Under the pieces are notes generated by a model. That model ran no database searches, had not been told where the DNA came from, and saw only the letters and a list, made by a program, of their open reading frames with translations. A DNA stretch of 64,000 nt from Colias croceus (Eukaryota; Arthropoda; Insecta; Lepidoptera; Pieridae), in assembly GCF_905220415.1 (NCBI RefSeq), contig NC_059539.1:3534001-3598000 (forward strand). The letters are read 5' to 3'. The position numbers and the translations under genes were made by a program. Positions 1 to 10,657 of this stretch are shown here, in pieces; position 1 is the stretch's first letter; each line of letters opens with the position of its first letter.

Positions 1-791
1 CAGGACAGGTATAGGAGATCGTGATGTGAAAACGCGTCAGCAGGGAGCTGTCCGTGTTGATACACCAGATCAGGACAGGAAATAACTATAAGGTCGAGGA
101 GCGACGGCACGCAGTTCGGGACATGATGTGTGGAGTGGAGAGGAAGGAGGCTAAGGTTGTGCGAGTCAACAATAGACAACAATCTACGAGAACGGCTATC
201 CTTCTTAAGGAGGCATGTATTAAAGTCTCCCATAAATATGCAATTCTTGTATAAAGGGACAAGTTTATCGAATATTGAATCTAAAGAGGAAAAATAATCA
301 ATTAACAAGGAAGGACTATAGAAAACGCCAAGGAGAACTTTGCAATGGGACAGGATGATTTCTAGGATAAGGTGTTCTGCAGCATCGGAAGGAGGAGGCT
401 GGGGTGATTGAGAAATAACAGAAAAGGGAATGTGAGATCGAAGATAAATCGCAACGCCCCCACCAGTTTTACCAATGCGGTCGTTGCGAATAAGATGAAA
501 GCCTGGGAGAGAATAGGAGGACGAAGATAAACAAGGCTTAAACCAGGATTCGGATATTAGGATTGCGTGGATATTACTTGACTCGAACGATGTAAGCATG
601 TCTGAATAGTGAGCCGGGATGCTTTGCGCGTTTATATGTACTACATTGAAAGTTTTTGGGCTATCGGAGAATACATTGGAAAGTGCATCATTAAGAGGGA
701 CAAAACTTGTGCTAAAATAACTACCTTCACTGTCAGAATCCGTGCTAAGTGACACAAAGCTATCACTGGATGTATCAGCAACAATCGACAT
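1..791 (-). CDS. Non-LTR retrotransposon endonuclease domain, partial (runs off left edge)
   Basis: Translating the minus strand from the ATG at 791-789 gives about 263 codons with no stop before the window edge. After an acidic/serine-rich N-terminus (MSIVADTSSDSFVSLSTDSD) the protein reads as an apurinic-type endonuclease of a Jockey/CR1-like element. The recognisable blocks are HINAQSIPAHYSDM, LISESWF, a long strand with KTGGGVAIY, then MGDFN, SLLDLI and a final SHHDLL, the usual order of catalytic and DNA-binding blocks. Such endonucleases nick target DNA to prime reverse transcription. The RT domain would lie left of the window. No frameshift is visible, so the copy is young or complete at its 5' end. 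The exact clade is uncertain. Confidence 0.8.
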   Translation of the reverse strand, partial: MSIVADTSSDSFVSLSTDSDSEGSYFSTSFVPLNDALSNVFSDSPKTFNVVHINAQSIPAHYSDMLTSFESSNIHAILISESWFKPCLSSSSYSLPGFHLIRNDRIGKTGGGVAIYLRSHIPFSVISQSPQPPPSDAAEHLILEIILSHCKVLLGVFYSPSLLIDYFSSLDSIFDKLVPLYKNCIFMGDFNTCLLKKDSRSRRLLSIVDSHNLSLLPLHSTHHVPNCVPSLLDLIVISCPDLVYQHGQLPADAFSHHDLLYLS

Positions 792-1805
792 TAACAAAAA
801 AACAAACGAATATAATATAAATATTTTTAAATAAAAATGTAAGTAATTATATGTATATATTTAAAATAGACTAAATAAATTTACCGTTGATATTTGAATT
901 TAAGAACGCAATATATTTTTGTTTACTTAAGTTCAGCCAATTGCCGTATATTTTAATACGGTAATTAAAATAGCTGCCGTATAAATCGTATTTTTAATGC
1001 CTATAAATACTTTAATGTGTGTTTTCTTAATAAAAAAAGGTTTCTTTTAATAGAAAGGGTTTTAGGTTAAAGCAAAGAATTTCTTTAAAGATTTAGCGCC
1101 CTTTAAGACTGAAAATACACAAACTAGTGCTTTTTTGCTGTTGGTATACTGCCTTTTCGAAAATTGAGTTGGCAACACAGAACATTATCGTCCGATAGCC
1201 TCTGGCATATCGGTGTCGGCTCCGATATCCGATATCGGCCCGGACAATGTGAAAGACAGGTATATATTGTGTGCGTGTAATGTTACCCGATATTGAAAAA
1301 TTTCCCAAATTTTTGCCCGACTACGGAAAAAAGAGGGTTATGCTTTTCGAGTTTTTGTATGTATGTATATTATTTCATACATTTTACTTCCCTCCGATAT
1401 CGGATATCGGCTATCGGCGTCCGATATCCGATATCGGATCGGATAATGTGAAAACGCTCTAACCCGTTGATCGAGCAAATAGACAAGTTAATACAAATTT
1501 ATGTATACAAATTTTTTGTAAAGCTCTATTAATAATCAATATAAATCAACTAATAATCAATACAAATCAATGACTAAGGAATCCATACAAATCTAAATTC
1601 ACAAACCAAAACGCATTAGAAATGTTGCCGTTTTAAAAAATGCTTTTTGCTTTACTGTATCTGTTCTCATAAAATTATACGCTTCTAATATTTATCTGTA
1701 TCTCGTTTATTAAAAAATAAAAAGTCTAATTTTACAAGGCGGAGTGCATCTTGCATTGGTGTAATTTTAAAATATTTGGACTATTATTATAATAACTGCA
1801 TGATA
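792..1805. other. Retrotransposon 5' flank, GATATC palindromes and ARGLU1 upstream region
   Basis: No gene is seen here. 792 to about 1080 is AT-rich and probably the 5' UTR or flank of the minus-strand retrotransposon. 1183-1450 holds palindromic TCCGATATCGGA-type sequence, described separately. 1450-1775 is AT-rich, and any ARGLU1 promoter must lie here or just upstream. No TATA box or initiator stands out. Confidence 0.5.
1189..1447. repeat. GATATC-palindrome MITE-like repeat
   Basis: Two blocks of overlapping CCGATATCGG words lie about 170 bp apart, at roughly 1196-1255 and 1393-1447. Both lead into similar sequence (GGACAATGTGAAA and GGATAATGTGAAA). The second block is a perfect stem with 18-bp arms at 1393-1410 and 1421-1438 around a 10-bp loop. 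This is typical of a small foldback or MITE end. Superfamily unknown. Confidence 0.5.
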
Positions 1806-4682
1806 ATGGGACGCTCAAGATCAAGAAGTAAATCCCCTCGTCGGCATCATAAAAGTAGTAAACATTCAAGGAAGAAAAGTCGATCCAAAGACAGATCCTC
1901 ATCGCGTAGTAGAAGCACAAAACATGCCGAAAAATCAAGAGAAAGAAGTTCTAAATCACGGTATTTACTACATTCCATATGAATTTATTTTTATAATTTT
2001 ACAATAACCAATAAATCATCGGCTTATCGATTATTTACAGGAAAAGGTCACATTCAGTTTCGTCTTCTTCAAGTACTGGTGGATCTTACGATGGCAGCCG
2101 GGGTAGGAAAAAGTCAAAAGGCCGTAGCAAAATGGATGAAGTTGATCGCCTAGCTGAAATGGAAAGACAAAGACGTGTTAGAGAAGCGGAACAAAAGGTA
2201 AATATGGTAATAATTTGTAGCTATGCTTTTGTTTTTTTTATTTGAAATTGCTACCTATGTATTTCGTTTCGTCATATTATACACTAAAGATTAATTTATT
2301 ACGTTTATAAAGGTCGTTGAAGAAGAAGCGGCGAAAAGAATAGAACTTCTCGTGAAGAAGAGAGTAGAAGAGGAATTAGAAAAACGAAAAGATGAAATAG
2401 AGAGAGAAGTGGCAAAAAGAGTAGAAGAGGCGAAGCAAAAAATGGAACAAGAAATGATGCAAGAACTGGAGAAACAGAGGGAACAGCAGAAGCGGGAGGA
2501 AATGGCCAGACAGGTAACTGCTAATATAATCTATCAGTCATATGTAAAAGCAATCATTCACGAAATTGCTGTTACATGTGACATCCGCTAAATCAAACTT
2601 GCTCTTGCAGCCCAAACATATAAGTATACATCCTTGTGTTATATACAAATGTATTCTGCAACACTAATAATCGAATTCTTTCGATCATATCTGTTAAAGG
2701 TCCAGTCAGGTGTAGTTCGAGTTTACAAGAACTTAAAAAATTGTCACTTGTTAAGAATATGTAAATATCCAATTAACATGCATATCATTTGCACTCACCA
2801 AAATAGACTTGTTATTATACTATAAGAATGCCATTAAGGCTTTCGGCTAGCATTTTAAAATTGTTCGCTTGACTGTCCTTGGCAGTCACGTAGTCTATAA
2901 GTCAGGTCGGAAGACTGTGCAAGACGCGAAGCTGTAAGAATTTTTACGGAGTTGCCGCTTGAGGATCAGCCCCTGAAGCCGAAGGTATTTTTTGAATCTA
3001 TTTTTTGTATAACAATTTTTTGTTTCATGCTACTAAGGATTATGTAAATCAAGTTACTCTCTGCTAGCTATGATGATTTAAAGATAATGTTATTGTGAAC
3101 ATGTTCATTTGTACAGTAAAATATATAATGATGTATTTTCCAAAACATAATTATTTGTATACTTTTATATCAATGTAAATAGGCAATTTAAAATGTTTCA
3201 TAAGAGTTGTAAAGATGAATATAGAAAAACACAATATAATAATATGTACACAACAAATGTTTAGGGATATCAAAATATGGTAGAAATAACAAAATACAAT
3301 TTGTAACAACTAGGTGACAGTGCTGGTATATGTGATAACATGATGTTTTTATTATACAGGCTGAAGAGGAACGTAAAAGGAAAGAGTTGGAGGATATCAT
3401 GGCTGAAAATAATAGAAAGATAGAAGAGGCACAACGCAAGTTGGTGAGTAACCTGTTTATTAACATACTAGCTGCGCACTGCGGTTTCATCCACGTGACT
3501 CCGATTGGTTGTCTGAAAACTCCTGTTGTTATAGTGTGATGATAATATATACTCTATAGCCTTCCTCAATAAATGGGCTATCTAACACTGAAAGAATTTT
3601 TCAAATCAAACCAGTTGTTTCTGAGAATAGCTTGTTCAAACAAACAAACTCTTCAGCTTTATAATATTAGTATAGATTCAATCTCAAGACGTTTATTATT
3701 TAACTTTATTCATGTTAGTTATGTGTGATGTTTTCAATTTATTCATGTGCTGTTAAAACATTGTAAAATAAAAGCACTTTTTGATAAGGTTTTGATATGA
3801 CCCCCATTACTTCTAAAATAAAATTATATGTATTCAATTCACGTACATAAATTTACATTTTTCACAAACCACAAATAACTAAGATATCAATAAACATGTA
3901 TTGCCATTTTGTTGGTGTTAAGTCATCCATATATTTAGCACAATGAGGAAGTCATTATAAAAGCTGGTTTTATTTCTTATCGCAATATGTATAATATAGT
4001 CTACATAAGTATAATTTTAATTAAGAAAGTACAGTTGGTACATTTTTCTGTTTTATTTAATACTAGCTGTGCCGCGTGGTTTCACCTCCATTGCTCCGCT
4101 CCTGTTGGTATTATCGTGATTATAATGGGACCAGTAGTTCCTGAGATTAGTGCTTTTAAACAAACTAACAAACTCTTCAGGGTGATAATATTACAGTATA
4201 GATGTGTATTTCTAAAAATCCGAAGAATTCAATGGATTATTTAATACATTATTTAGCCCGACATTGATTGAACACTATAGCAAACATGGTCACGAGGAGG
4301 ATATCTAAATTTTGTTGTGAAATAAAACTACATATTTAAATATAACATTTACTTCACAATCATAAGAATAATTTGAATTGTATTTTGTGACTTGGTACTC
4401 ATTTTTATTGGTAAACTTTTCCATACAGAATGGTTTAAAATTATGACGTATACTTTTTGATGCGAACCATTCTGGTCATTAATTATGTAACTTTTGTAAC
4501 ATAAATTCTTATTTGCACAGGCTGAAGAAAGGCTAGCAATGATAGAAGAACAACGAAAAATGGATGAAGAACGGCAAAAGTTGAAGAAAGAACAAGAAAA
4601 GAGAGTAAAGGAGGAACAAAAGAAAATATTAGGCAAAAATAATTCAAGACCCAAATTATCATTTTCATTGAAACCACTTTGA
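1806..4682 (+). CDS. ARGLU1: Arginine and glutamate-rich protein 1 (ARGLU1) homologue, 5 exons
   Basis: Exons: 1806-1960, 2041-2197, 2313-2513, 3360-3443 and 4521-4682, all with GT/AG borders, joining in frame to 252 aa. The N-terminus is an RS domain (MGRSRSRSKSPRRHHKSSKH, about residues 1-85). The rest is a continuous charged coiled coil (VEEELEKRKDEIEREV, EELEDIMAENNRKI-type heptads). It ends in the family signature ILGK...SRPKLSFSLKPL. Vertebrate ARGLU1 is a nuclear RS protein that binds the Mediator subunit MED1 and modulates splicing. The start was chosen at 1806 because known ARGLU1 begins MGRSRSRS; in-frame ATGs also exist at 1776 and 1800. Intron 3 holds a possible poison exon. A poly(A) signal AATAAA lies at about 4856. 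Confidence 0.93.
2886..2984 (+). other. Candidate alternative (poison) exon inside ARGLU1 intron 3
   Basis: This GC-richer island lies in an otherwise very AT-rich 846-bp intron. It is preceded by a good acceptor (pyrimidine-rich stretch ending CCTTGGCAG at 2885). Donors are GTAAGA at 2934 (48-nt exon) and GTATTT at 2985 (99-nt exon). Exon 3 ends in phase 0, so inclusion reads Ser-Arg-Ser-Leu-stop (TAA at 2898-2900) and would truncate the protein after the first part of the coiled coil. Vertebrate ARGLU1 is known to autoregulate through an alternative exon/retained intron. Use of this exon is inferred. Confidence 0.45.
3467..3675 (-). mobile_element. Lep1-type Helitron-like fragment in ARGLU1 intron 4
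   Basis: In minus orientation this reads from TATACTAATATTATAAAGC, through GAAGAGTTTGTTTGTTTG, to a terminal CTAGT (ACTAG at 3467). That is the pattern of nonautonomous Lep1-like Helitrons. The same core occurs at 4062-4203, 22889-23122 and 58801-58968. Confidence 0.6.
4062..4203 (-). mobile_element. Lep1-type Helitron-like fragment in ARGLU1 intron 4
   Basis: A second, shorter copy in the same intron and orientation. It has ACTAGCTGTGCCGCGTGG at 4062 (the 3' terminus read backwards), the ACAAACTAACAAACTCTTCAG core, and ends ATAATATTACAGTATAGAT. Confidence 0.55.
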
Positions 4683-4994
4683 TAGGTCCATCTACGTTTT
4701 AATTATTCAGATACTTTCCAATTAGTTTTCCGCGCATTTATGTGTTATTTTATGTCATTTTAAACTGGCAACAATAATTTGCTACGGTTTATTTTATTCA
4801 CCATTATTTCTATATAACTGTAAATATATTTTAAGGTAGTATTTGTTGTAGGTTAATAAAATTGCGGTATTGTTTATTTTATCATCAATTTAATGTACAA
4901 TAGTATGTATGTGTATATCACAAATGTATGTAAACATATTGAACAAAACATTCGTCATTTTAATACATATTTGTGTAAGTATCACCATATATTT

Positions 4995-5157
4995 GAAGTG
5001 AAACTTCTTTATCGGGGTCGGAAAAAAATTTTGTGTAACATTTTTTCGTTACGCGTGACATTTTTCCGTTACGCGCCATCTTTTTCTTATCCCTACCACG
5101 CGTGAAGTTGCATATAGTAAATTATTTTTTGATAAGGTCATAAAGAAGTTTCACTTC
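4995..5157. mobile_element. Short TIR element (MITE), GAAGTGAAACTTCTTTAT family
   Basis: Terminal inverted repeats GAAGTGAAACTTCTTTAT (4995-5012) and its reverse complement (5140-5157) bracket 163 bp with no ORF. A related shorter copy lies at 44408-44515. The right flank has a palindromic CGTGTGTACACTAGTACACG block. The superfamily cannot be assigned. Confidence 0.6.
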
Positions 5158-5519
5158 TTACGTGTGTACACTAGTACACGCATACATTTTTTGATTTTGT
5201 TCTATAGGTCTAGTCCAGCCTGATTTTTCGCTCACAAAGGTGATGGTCAATTATCTAAAACTTTGTTTGTTTCTATTTAATTTGAAAAATTTATAAACAT
5301 TTAATTTCAAGTGTGTTTCTAAAATTTGATAACAATAAAAAAAAGTTTGCTTATAAATTATACTAGGTATTATGAAACCATCCACATAAAGGGCATTGAA
5401 ACTTTCTGGCATATCAAACCCGCCGCCATTTTGATTTTTTTTCAAAATCGCGGCGCACGATTAAAGTGGTATGTATGGATAGAGGACACATAGACAAACA
5501 AAAAATGTCTAATAACATA

Positions 5520-5811
5520 GTACCCTAAATCGTCACATTACCGAGATATTTGGAGGTAAATAACAGTTTATTGGAAGAAAGTAGGTAGATTCATTACATA
5601 AAAACATACATACATTACATAAAAATGTAAGTAATGTAGTGAATACCTACTTTCTTCCTGTAATAATAAGAATCTACCTGGGAGTGATTATTTGGAGATA
5701 ATATCATGCATATAGACACGTAATAAGTCTATTTTTAGTGTTTGTCGTACTCATAAGTGAATATTTACCTCCAAATATCTCGGTAATGTGACGCTTTAGG
5801 CCTTAGGGTAC
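5520..5811. mobile_element. TA-flanked TIR element (Tc1/mariner-like MITE)
   Basis: The ends are GTACCCTAAA...TTTAGGCCTTAGGGTAC. The inverted arms continue through the shared block CACATTACCGAGATATTTGG and its complement. A TA dinucleotide sits on each side (5518-5519, 5812-5813). A second internal inverted repeat, around GAAGAAAGTAGGTAGATTC, lies inside. No coding capacity. The TA flanks fit Tc1/mariner-type insertion. Confidence 0.6.
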
Positions 5812-7293
5812 TATCTTATTTTTTTCAAACCCCTTTATTTTCGAATTAGATATTTTCAGCTCACTATTCTTAAATTGTTAATTTTTAATTTACCGATAAT
5901 CTTCAATTTTGTATATTAATTTGGTTGTTTAACAGTTTTTTTCAAACTTGTGTTGAATGGAATAGTTTTATAAATAATAATAATCCTCCTAAACATTGTA
6001 TCATATTGTATGCATCTTAATCTGATCTTGAAAAATTCATCGCCTAAAAACCTAAATAGCTGTGTGCTTCCCAATAGTAAAATGTATTGAATAATGTCTT
6101 TTAAAATGTATAAGATTTGCTTACGTAAATTAATTATAAGCACACATATTTAAAAATATTTTTTTAAATTCAATAATGAAATTGTAACAAATAAAAATAT
6201 AAAGCTGCTGTACATAACTATTTATTGGTTGACTTAAAAAATTAAATTTTAGAATGTTTACATAAATATTTTTTGCAGAAACAATACAAGAATTATTAAT
6301 AAAGGAAATAATTAAAAATGCTTTGTATAATTTTTTATTATCTAGCAATCACCACATGTAAGGGACTTTTTTCAATAAATTTTAATGCCACATATTCGTG
6401 TTTTTCTTTTTTACCTTATTCCTTTATAATACGGTGTATTATGCTTTGATCGAAAAGATCCGTCCACGCTGTGTCCGCACAACGATATTTCACATGTAGT
6501 ACACATGTTGTAGTAGACTTTATGCGAAACAGTGCGGTTTATTTCCGCTTGAATATTTCGTGCAGTATAAATTACTATAAAGTTCAGTATGGCTATGTCC
6601 GCACTGCGGATTATAATTCGCGCGTTTCACTCTGTCGCAACTCGCATCGTACAACGCAATGGCGCTATTGAGAACTGAGAAGATCCTTCTATTCTTATGA
6701 CTCGCTTGGAAATGGAATTTACCTGACAAAAATGGCGCGAAATTTTATTCTCAGTGCATACGAAACGTATTAGGAACAGAGACATATTTGGTTTTGTATT
6801 GTTCATTTACCTAGAATCTACATCTAGATGATTTAAAGATTTTTCTGAGTTTTTTTTAGGTTTAAGTACCTATCCTTTTTTTATTTAAGAATTACTTTCA
6901 ATCAAAACGATGTATAATATATACACAATATATTGCTCTTTTAAAATATTATCCGTTTCATCAGTTACCGCGAAAGTCATAGGCACAGACTGTCATAGGT
7001 ACGCCACTAGCCCATACAAAAGTACCCAAACCCCTTTGTAACCATTGAGTTACTATGCACTATTTTGTACTACCGACTCAGGATTGTCATGACTCACGAC
7101 TCACGAGCATATTTTACTGTTTGTAGGCTTGTAGGTATCCTAAAAGAAAAAATCCTGGGATTAGCGCGTTCAACCAAACGAATTCCATACTATGATCATC
7201 ACTGCTACTAATATGCTACAACTGTTACTTTTTCAGTAAATAGTTATTAACTGCATGTATGTTTTAATCAGAGTTTTAATGCTATATTAAATT

Positions 7294-7449
7294 ACTAGCG
7301 GTCCGCCCCGGCTATGCCCGTGGTACAAGGTCTCCGTCCGTCCGTCTCAGGGTCTAAAGATTATCTGTGCCAAATTTCATCAAATCGGTCCAGTAGTTTA
7401 TGCGTGAAAACCATACATACAAACCTTTCCCTTTTTATATTATTAGTAT
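7294..7449 (-). mobile_element. Helitron-like repeat ending in CTAGT, minus orientation
   Basis: It starts ACTAGCGGTCCGCCCCGGCT, the reverse complement of a 3' hairpin plus CTAGT. It continues with a CAAATCGGTCCAGTAGTTTA block and ends TATATTATTAGTA. The plus-strand copy at 59280-59474 is the same family (GGGCGAAGCCGGGGCGGACC then ACTAGT). Confidence 0.55.
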
Positions 7450-8302
7450 CTAGATAAAAGAAAAATAATTAACATTTTCGTCAAATGGTAACACCGAATA
7501 TACCGCATCATAATTTGTAATAAAGCTACACGTCAGCCGCTTTATAGGGCTGCTACAAGAGGAAAAAAATTGAAGTTGAGTCAACGTTGAGTACGAATAT
7601 ATTTTGCGTTCATCGTTGTTGCTTGTTACAGCGCGGCGTATACGTTTATTGGGTATCGAACGTGAATAAGATGGAATATTAAACCACAGACATCCAGTGT
7701 ATTAAACACATTTATATATAAATAAAATATTATATATATTCATGAAAAAGTATAGAAATATAAAATAGGCTAAATATAACAAACAATGTATGCAAGCCAA
7801 TGTTTCCTGTGTTTAGGAAAAACAGTTTACCTCTTAAATAAAAAATAAAAATTATGTTTGTATAGTGTGACGAGACTGACGACAATAATAGATTATACAT
7901 AATTACTAGTTGTTACCAATTTGAGTTAGTTTATCTCGGAGTGACAATGAAATAAATATTTTATATATTTTGTATTTAATATGTTTTTTTAAGCTGGTTA
8001 ATGATCCAGGTTCAGCCCTATGTTTACAATGTTGCAAGTGACATTTTTTCTGACAAATCAGTACCTATTCAGTAATGTCAAAGCGGTTGAAAATTGAAAT
8101 CATTACAAATTTACGATTTGTACTTGATGAACTCGGGTCATTTGAATGAAATTAAAAAAAAATTGAAGATAACTTATTAGTAATATTTTTCAGTGTTATG
8201 AACGAAACTTTTAAAAACTTTACGCGTGTTATTACATAGGATAAATATTGGAAACTTAAGCCTTAGAAATTATACCTCATAGTTGTAAAAGATATTCTCA
8301 AT

Positions 8303-9430
8303 ATGGGGGATTTTATAAAGGGTTTATTGGTATCTGCTTTATCTAAAAAGTGTTTTGATGAGTACTTTACAAAATACAACTTTTTTGATGGTGAGCCTGT
8401 ATTAATTATTTTTATTATAATAATTATTATTTATGTGACCTAGTTCTTAGGTATTAACGTTGCGCTATTTATTTTCAGTTCCCTGTTTTAAAAGTTCGCT
8501 AAGTACAGGTCTTGGTATCGGCATTATTGCTGGATCTATATTGGTGAAAGTACCACAAATATTAAAAATCCTTAACAGTAAGAGTGCTGAGGGAATTAAT
8601 ATTTTTGGTGTATACTTGGAACTGTTTGCCATAACTGCCAATTTCACATACAGTTATGTTATGAACTTTCCCTTTAGGTGAGAACATTATTTAAGTTGAG
8701 TAATTAGTATTATTAAATTTTAATATGACTGTGATTTAAAGGTACTTTCAAAATGGTTTTTAGAATATATTGGTATTAATTACAGTGCATGGGGTGAAGG
8801 AACATTTCTTGCAATTCAAACAGCAACTATTGCTGCTCTAGTCTTGCACTACGGTGGATCTCCGACCCAGGCTGCTATCTTCTTGTCCACTTACCCAGCG
8901 GTAGTATCTGGGCTAGTCAGTGGGTACACTCCATTAAATGTGTTATGGACTATGCAGGCTGTGAATGTGCCTATAATTTTAATAGCTAAGGTAATGTATT
9001 TAATTATTATAAATTACCCATCTAATTAGTAACTTATGTAGTCTCGGAGTTGGGAAATTAAATCAAAACTGTGTCCATTATTTTACTTGAATTTATAATA
9101 GAATAAAACAACAAATACAGGTACTTTAATATATTGTTATTATTTCCCATTGTATTTAAATGTAAATGTATGTTTCAGGCAATTCAAGTAGTCACTAATT
9201 ATAAAAATGGCAGCACAGGCCAGTTGTCGGCAGTAACTTGCTTCCTTCTATTTGCTGGAAGCATTGCAAGGATATTCACATCTATCCAAGAGACAGGCGA
9301 CATGATCATCATTGTCACATACTGTGTGTCAACAATAGCCAATGCAGCATTAGTCTTCCAATTATTCTGGTATTGGAATGTTGATACAAAGTCAACAAAA
9401 AATAAGAACAAAAAGAAGAAGCGCACATAG
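8303..9430 (+). CDS. MPDU1: Mannose-P-dolichol utilization defect 1 homologue, 4 exons
   Basis: Exons: 8303-8390, 8479-8677, 8786-8990 and 9179-9430. All have GT/AG borders and join in frame to 247 aa, the same length as human MPDU1. It is a multi-pass PQ-loop membrane protein of the ER. The first PQ motif is at about residues 55-56 (LVKVPQILKILNSKSAEGIN). Hydrophobic helices follow at about 70-90, 105-118, 125-140, 150-165, 180-196 and 206-228. A lysine-rich tail (KNKNKKKKRT) fits ER retention. MPDU1 is required for use of dolichol-P-mannose and dolichol-P-glucose in N-glycan, GPI-anchor and O-/C-mannose synthesis; its exact mechanism is unsettled. A poly(A) signal AATAAA is at 9455. Two introns are under 130 bp and intron 3 is 188 bp. 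Confidence 0.93.
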
Positions 9431-10657
9431 GCTGTGGATTTTTATAAGTGGAACAATAAATGGTTTTATTTATTACTGATTTTGTTTTATTTCTTTAAAA
9501 ACATGGTTTGCTTATTGCTGTCGCCACAATTGATGTGATGGATCAAGAAACATGGTGAACAACAGATATAACCATTTTAATTAAATATTTATTTCAAGTT
9601 TCTGTTATTTAGTAAGATTTATTAGTGTAAATGGAGCCTACTGTTGTGTTCTAAGGCAAATGCAATTTATACAATTTTGCATGATTTAAATTACTGTGTC
9701 GTGAAAATTGCGTAAATTTTATTGCTTGCTTTACTTGCTATATCAATTTATTATTATGACAGTCACGCCAATAAATACTAACCAAACCTGTTCAAAGGTC
9801 AAATAAAGAGAAATGAGTAAAAAATAAGCCTTTTTGCTGTTTCGTTATACCTACTATGTTGTTAATGCCCTACGCAATATCATTGTTTCAAACTCATCTC
9901 AAAAGGAATATTTTCCTGCTTTTGCAATAGATCGGTTTATGTGTTGTAGGTAATTTATTGTACGACAAAAATTAGTATTGTATTATACCATGTCTTTGAT
10001 AAGCACCTACGATTCTTCCAAACAATCCTAAAAATAGACATTCAAAATGGACTTACTAGATCAATCTTTGATTGCGAAGTTTATTTTAAGATAGATTTTT
10101 ATTATTATCATTAGGCGTTAGCCGCCCTTGATAAATGGAACATCGATATAAAAAGTTGTTTTTCGAAGTTTAATTCGAGCCGAGTGTTCTTGAGGTATGC
10201 ATATTAAACCAGAAAAACAAATTCTTCAGCTTTATATTGGCACGATTCCCTGATCATTGTGAGCATATTGACTGTTTTTGGGATGCAGGTAGAATAAAAG
10301 AAATTTACTTTTTAAATATTTATTAAATTCATGTGCTTGAAAACCACAATACATATTTAAAATTTCGATTGGAATGAACAAACATTTTGTTGGCGACATT
10401 TGTAGTGAATTATCAAAAGGCCAAACTTGTCACAAACCGTTAAAATATTATTCAAGCGACAAATTGTATTATAATACCTTTTATATTTACATAATATGTA
10501 TGGCTAAATGAATCTTACTATTCTAAAGGCAAATGTGCTTAGTAAAGCAATTAGTGTTCTAAATACAGAGAACATCTAAACCGTTACAATTTTATTAATC
10601 GCTTAACCATCAGCCTATAGTTTATACTGTCAGTATATTGTTTAGAGCGCTATATAT
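9431..10657. other. 3' UTR and intergenic space between convergent MPDU1 and TTC14
   Basis: MPDU1 (+) and TTC14 (-) converge here. AATAAA at 9455 serves MPDU1, and TTTATT at 10591-10596 (AATAAA on the minus strand) is about 62 bp past the TTC14 stop. The rest is AT-rich, with a Helitron-core fragment near 10200-10245 and no supported gene. Confidence 0.6.

Larger units (their letters stand above)
4683..8302. other. Intergenic region between ARGLU1 and MPDU1
   Basis: AT-rich and without a convincing gene. It contains two TIR elements (4995-5157 and 5520-5811) and a Helitron-like remnant (7294-7449). A GC-moderate block at about 6440-6770 has no identified function. Short ORFs here are not supported by codon structure, splice sites or recognisable motifs. 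Confidence 0.6.
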
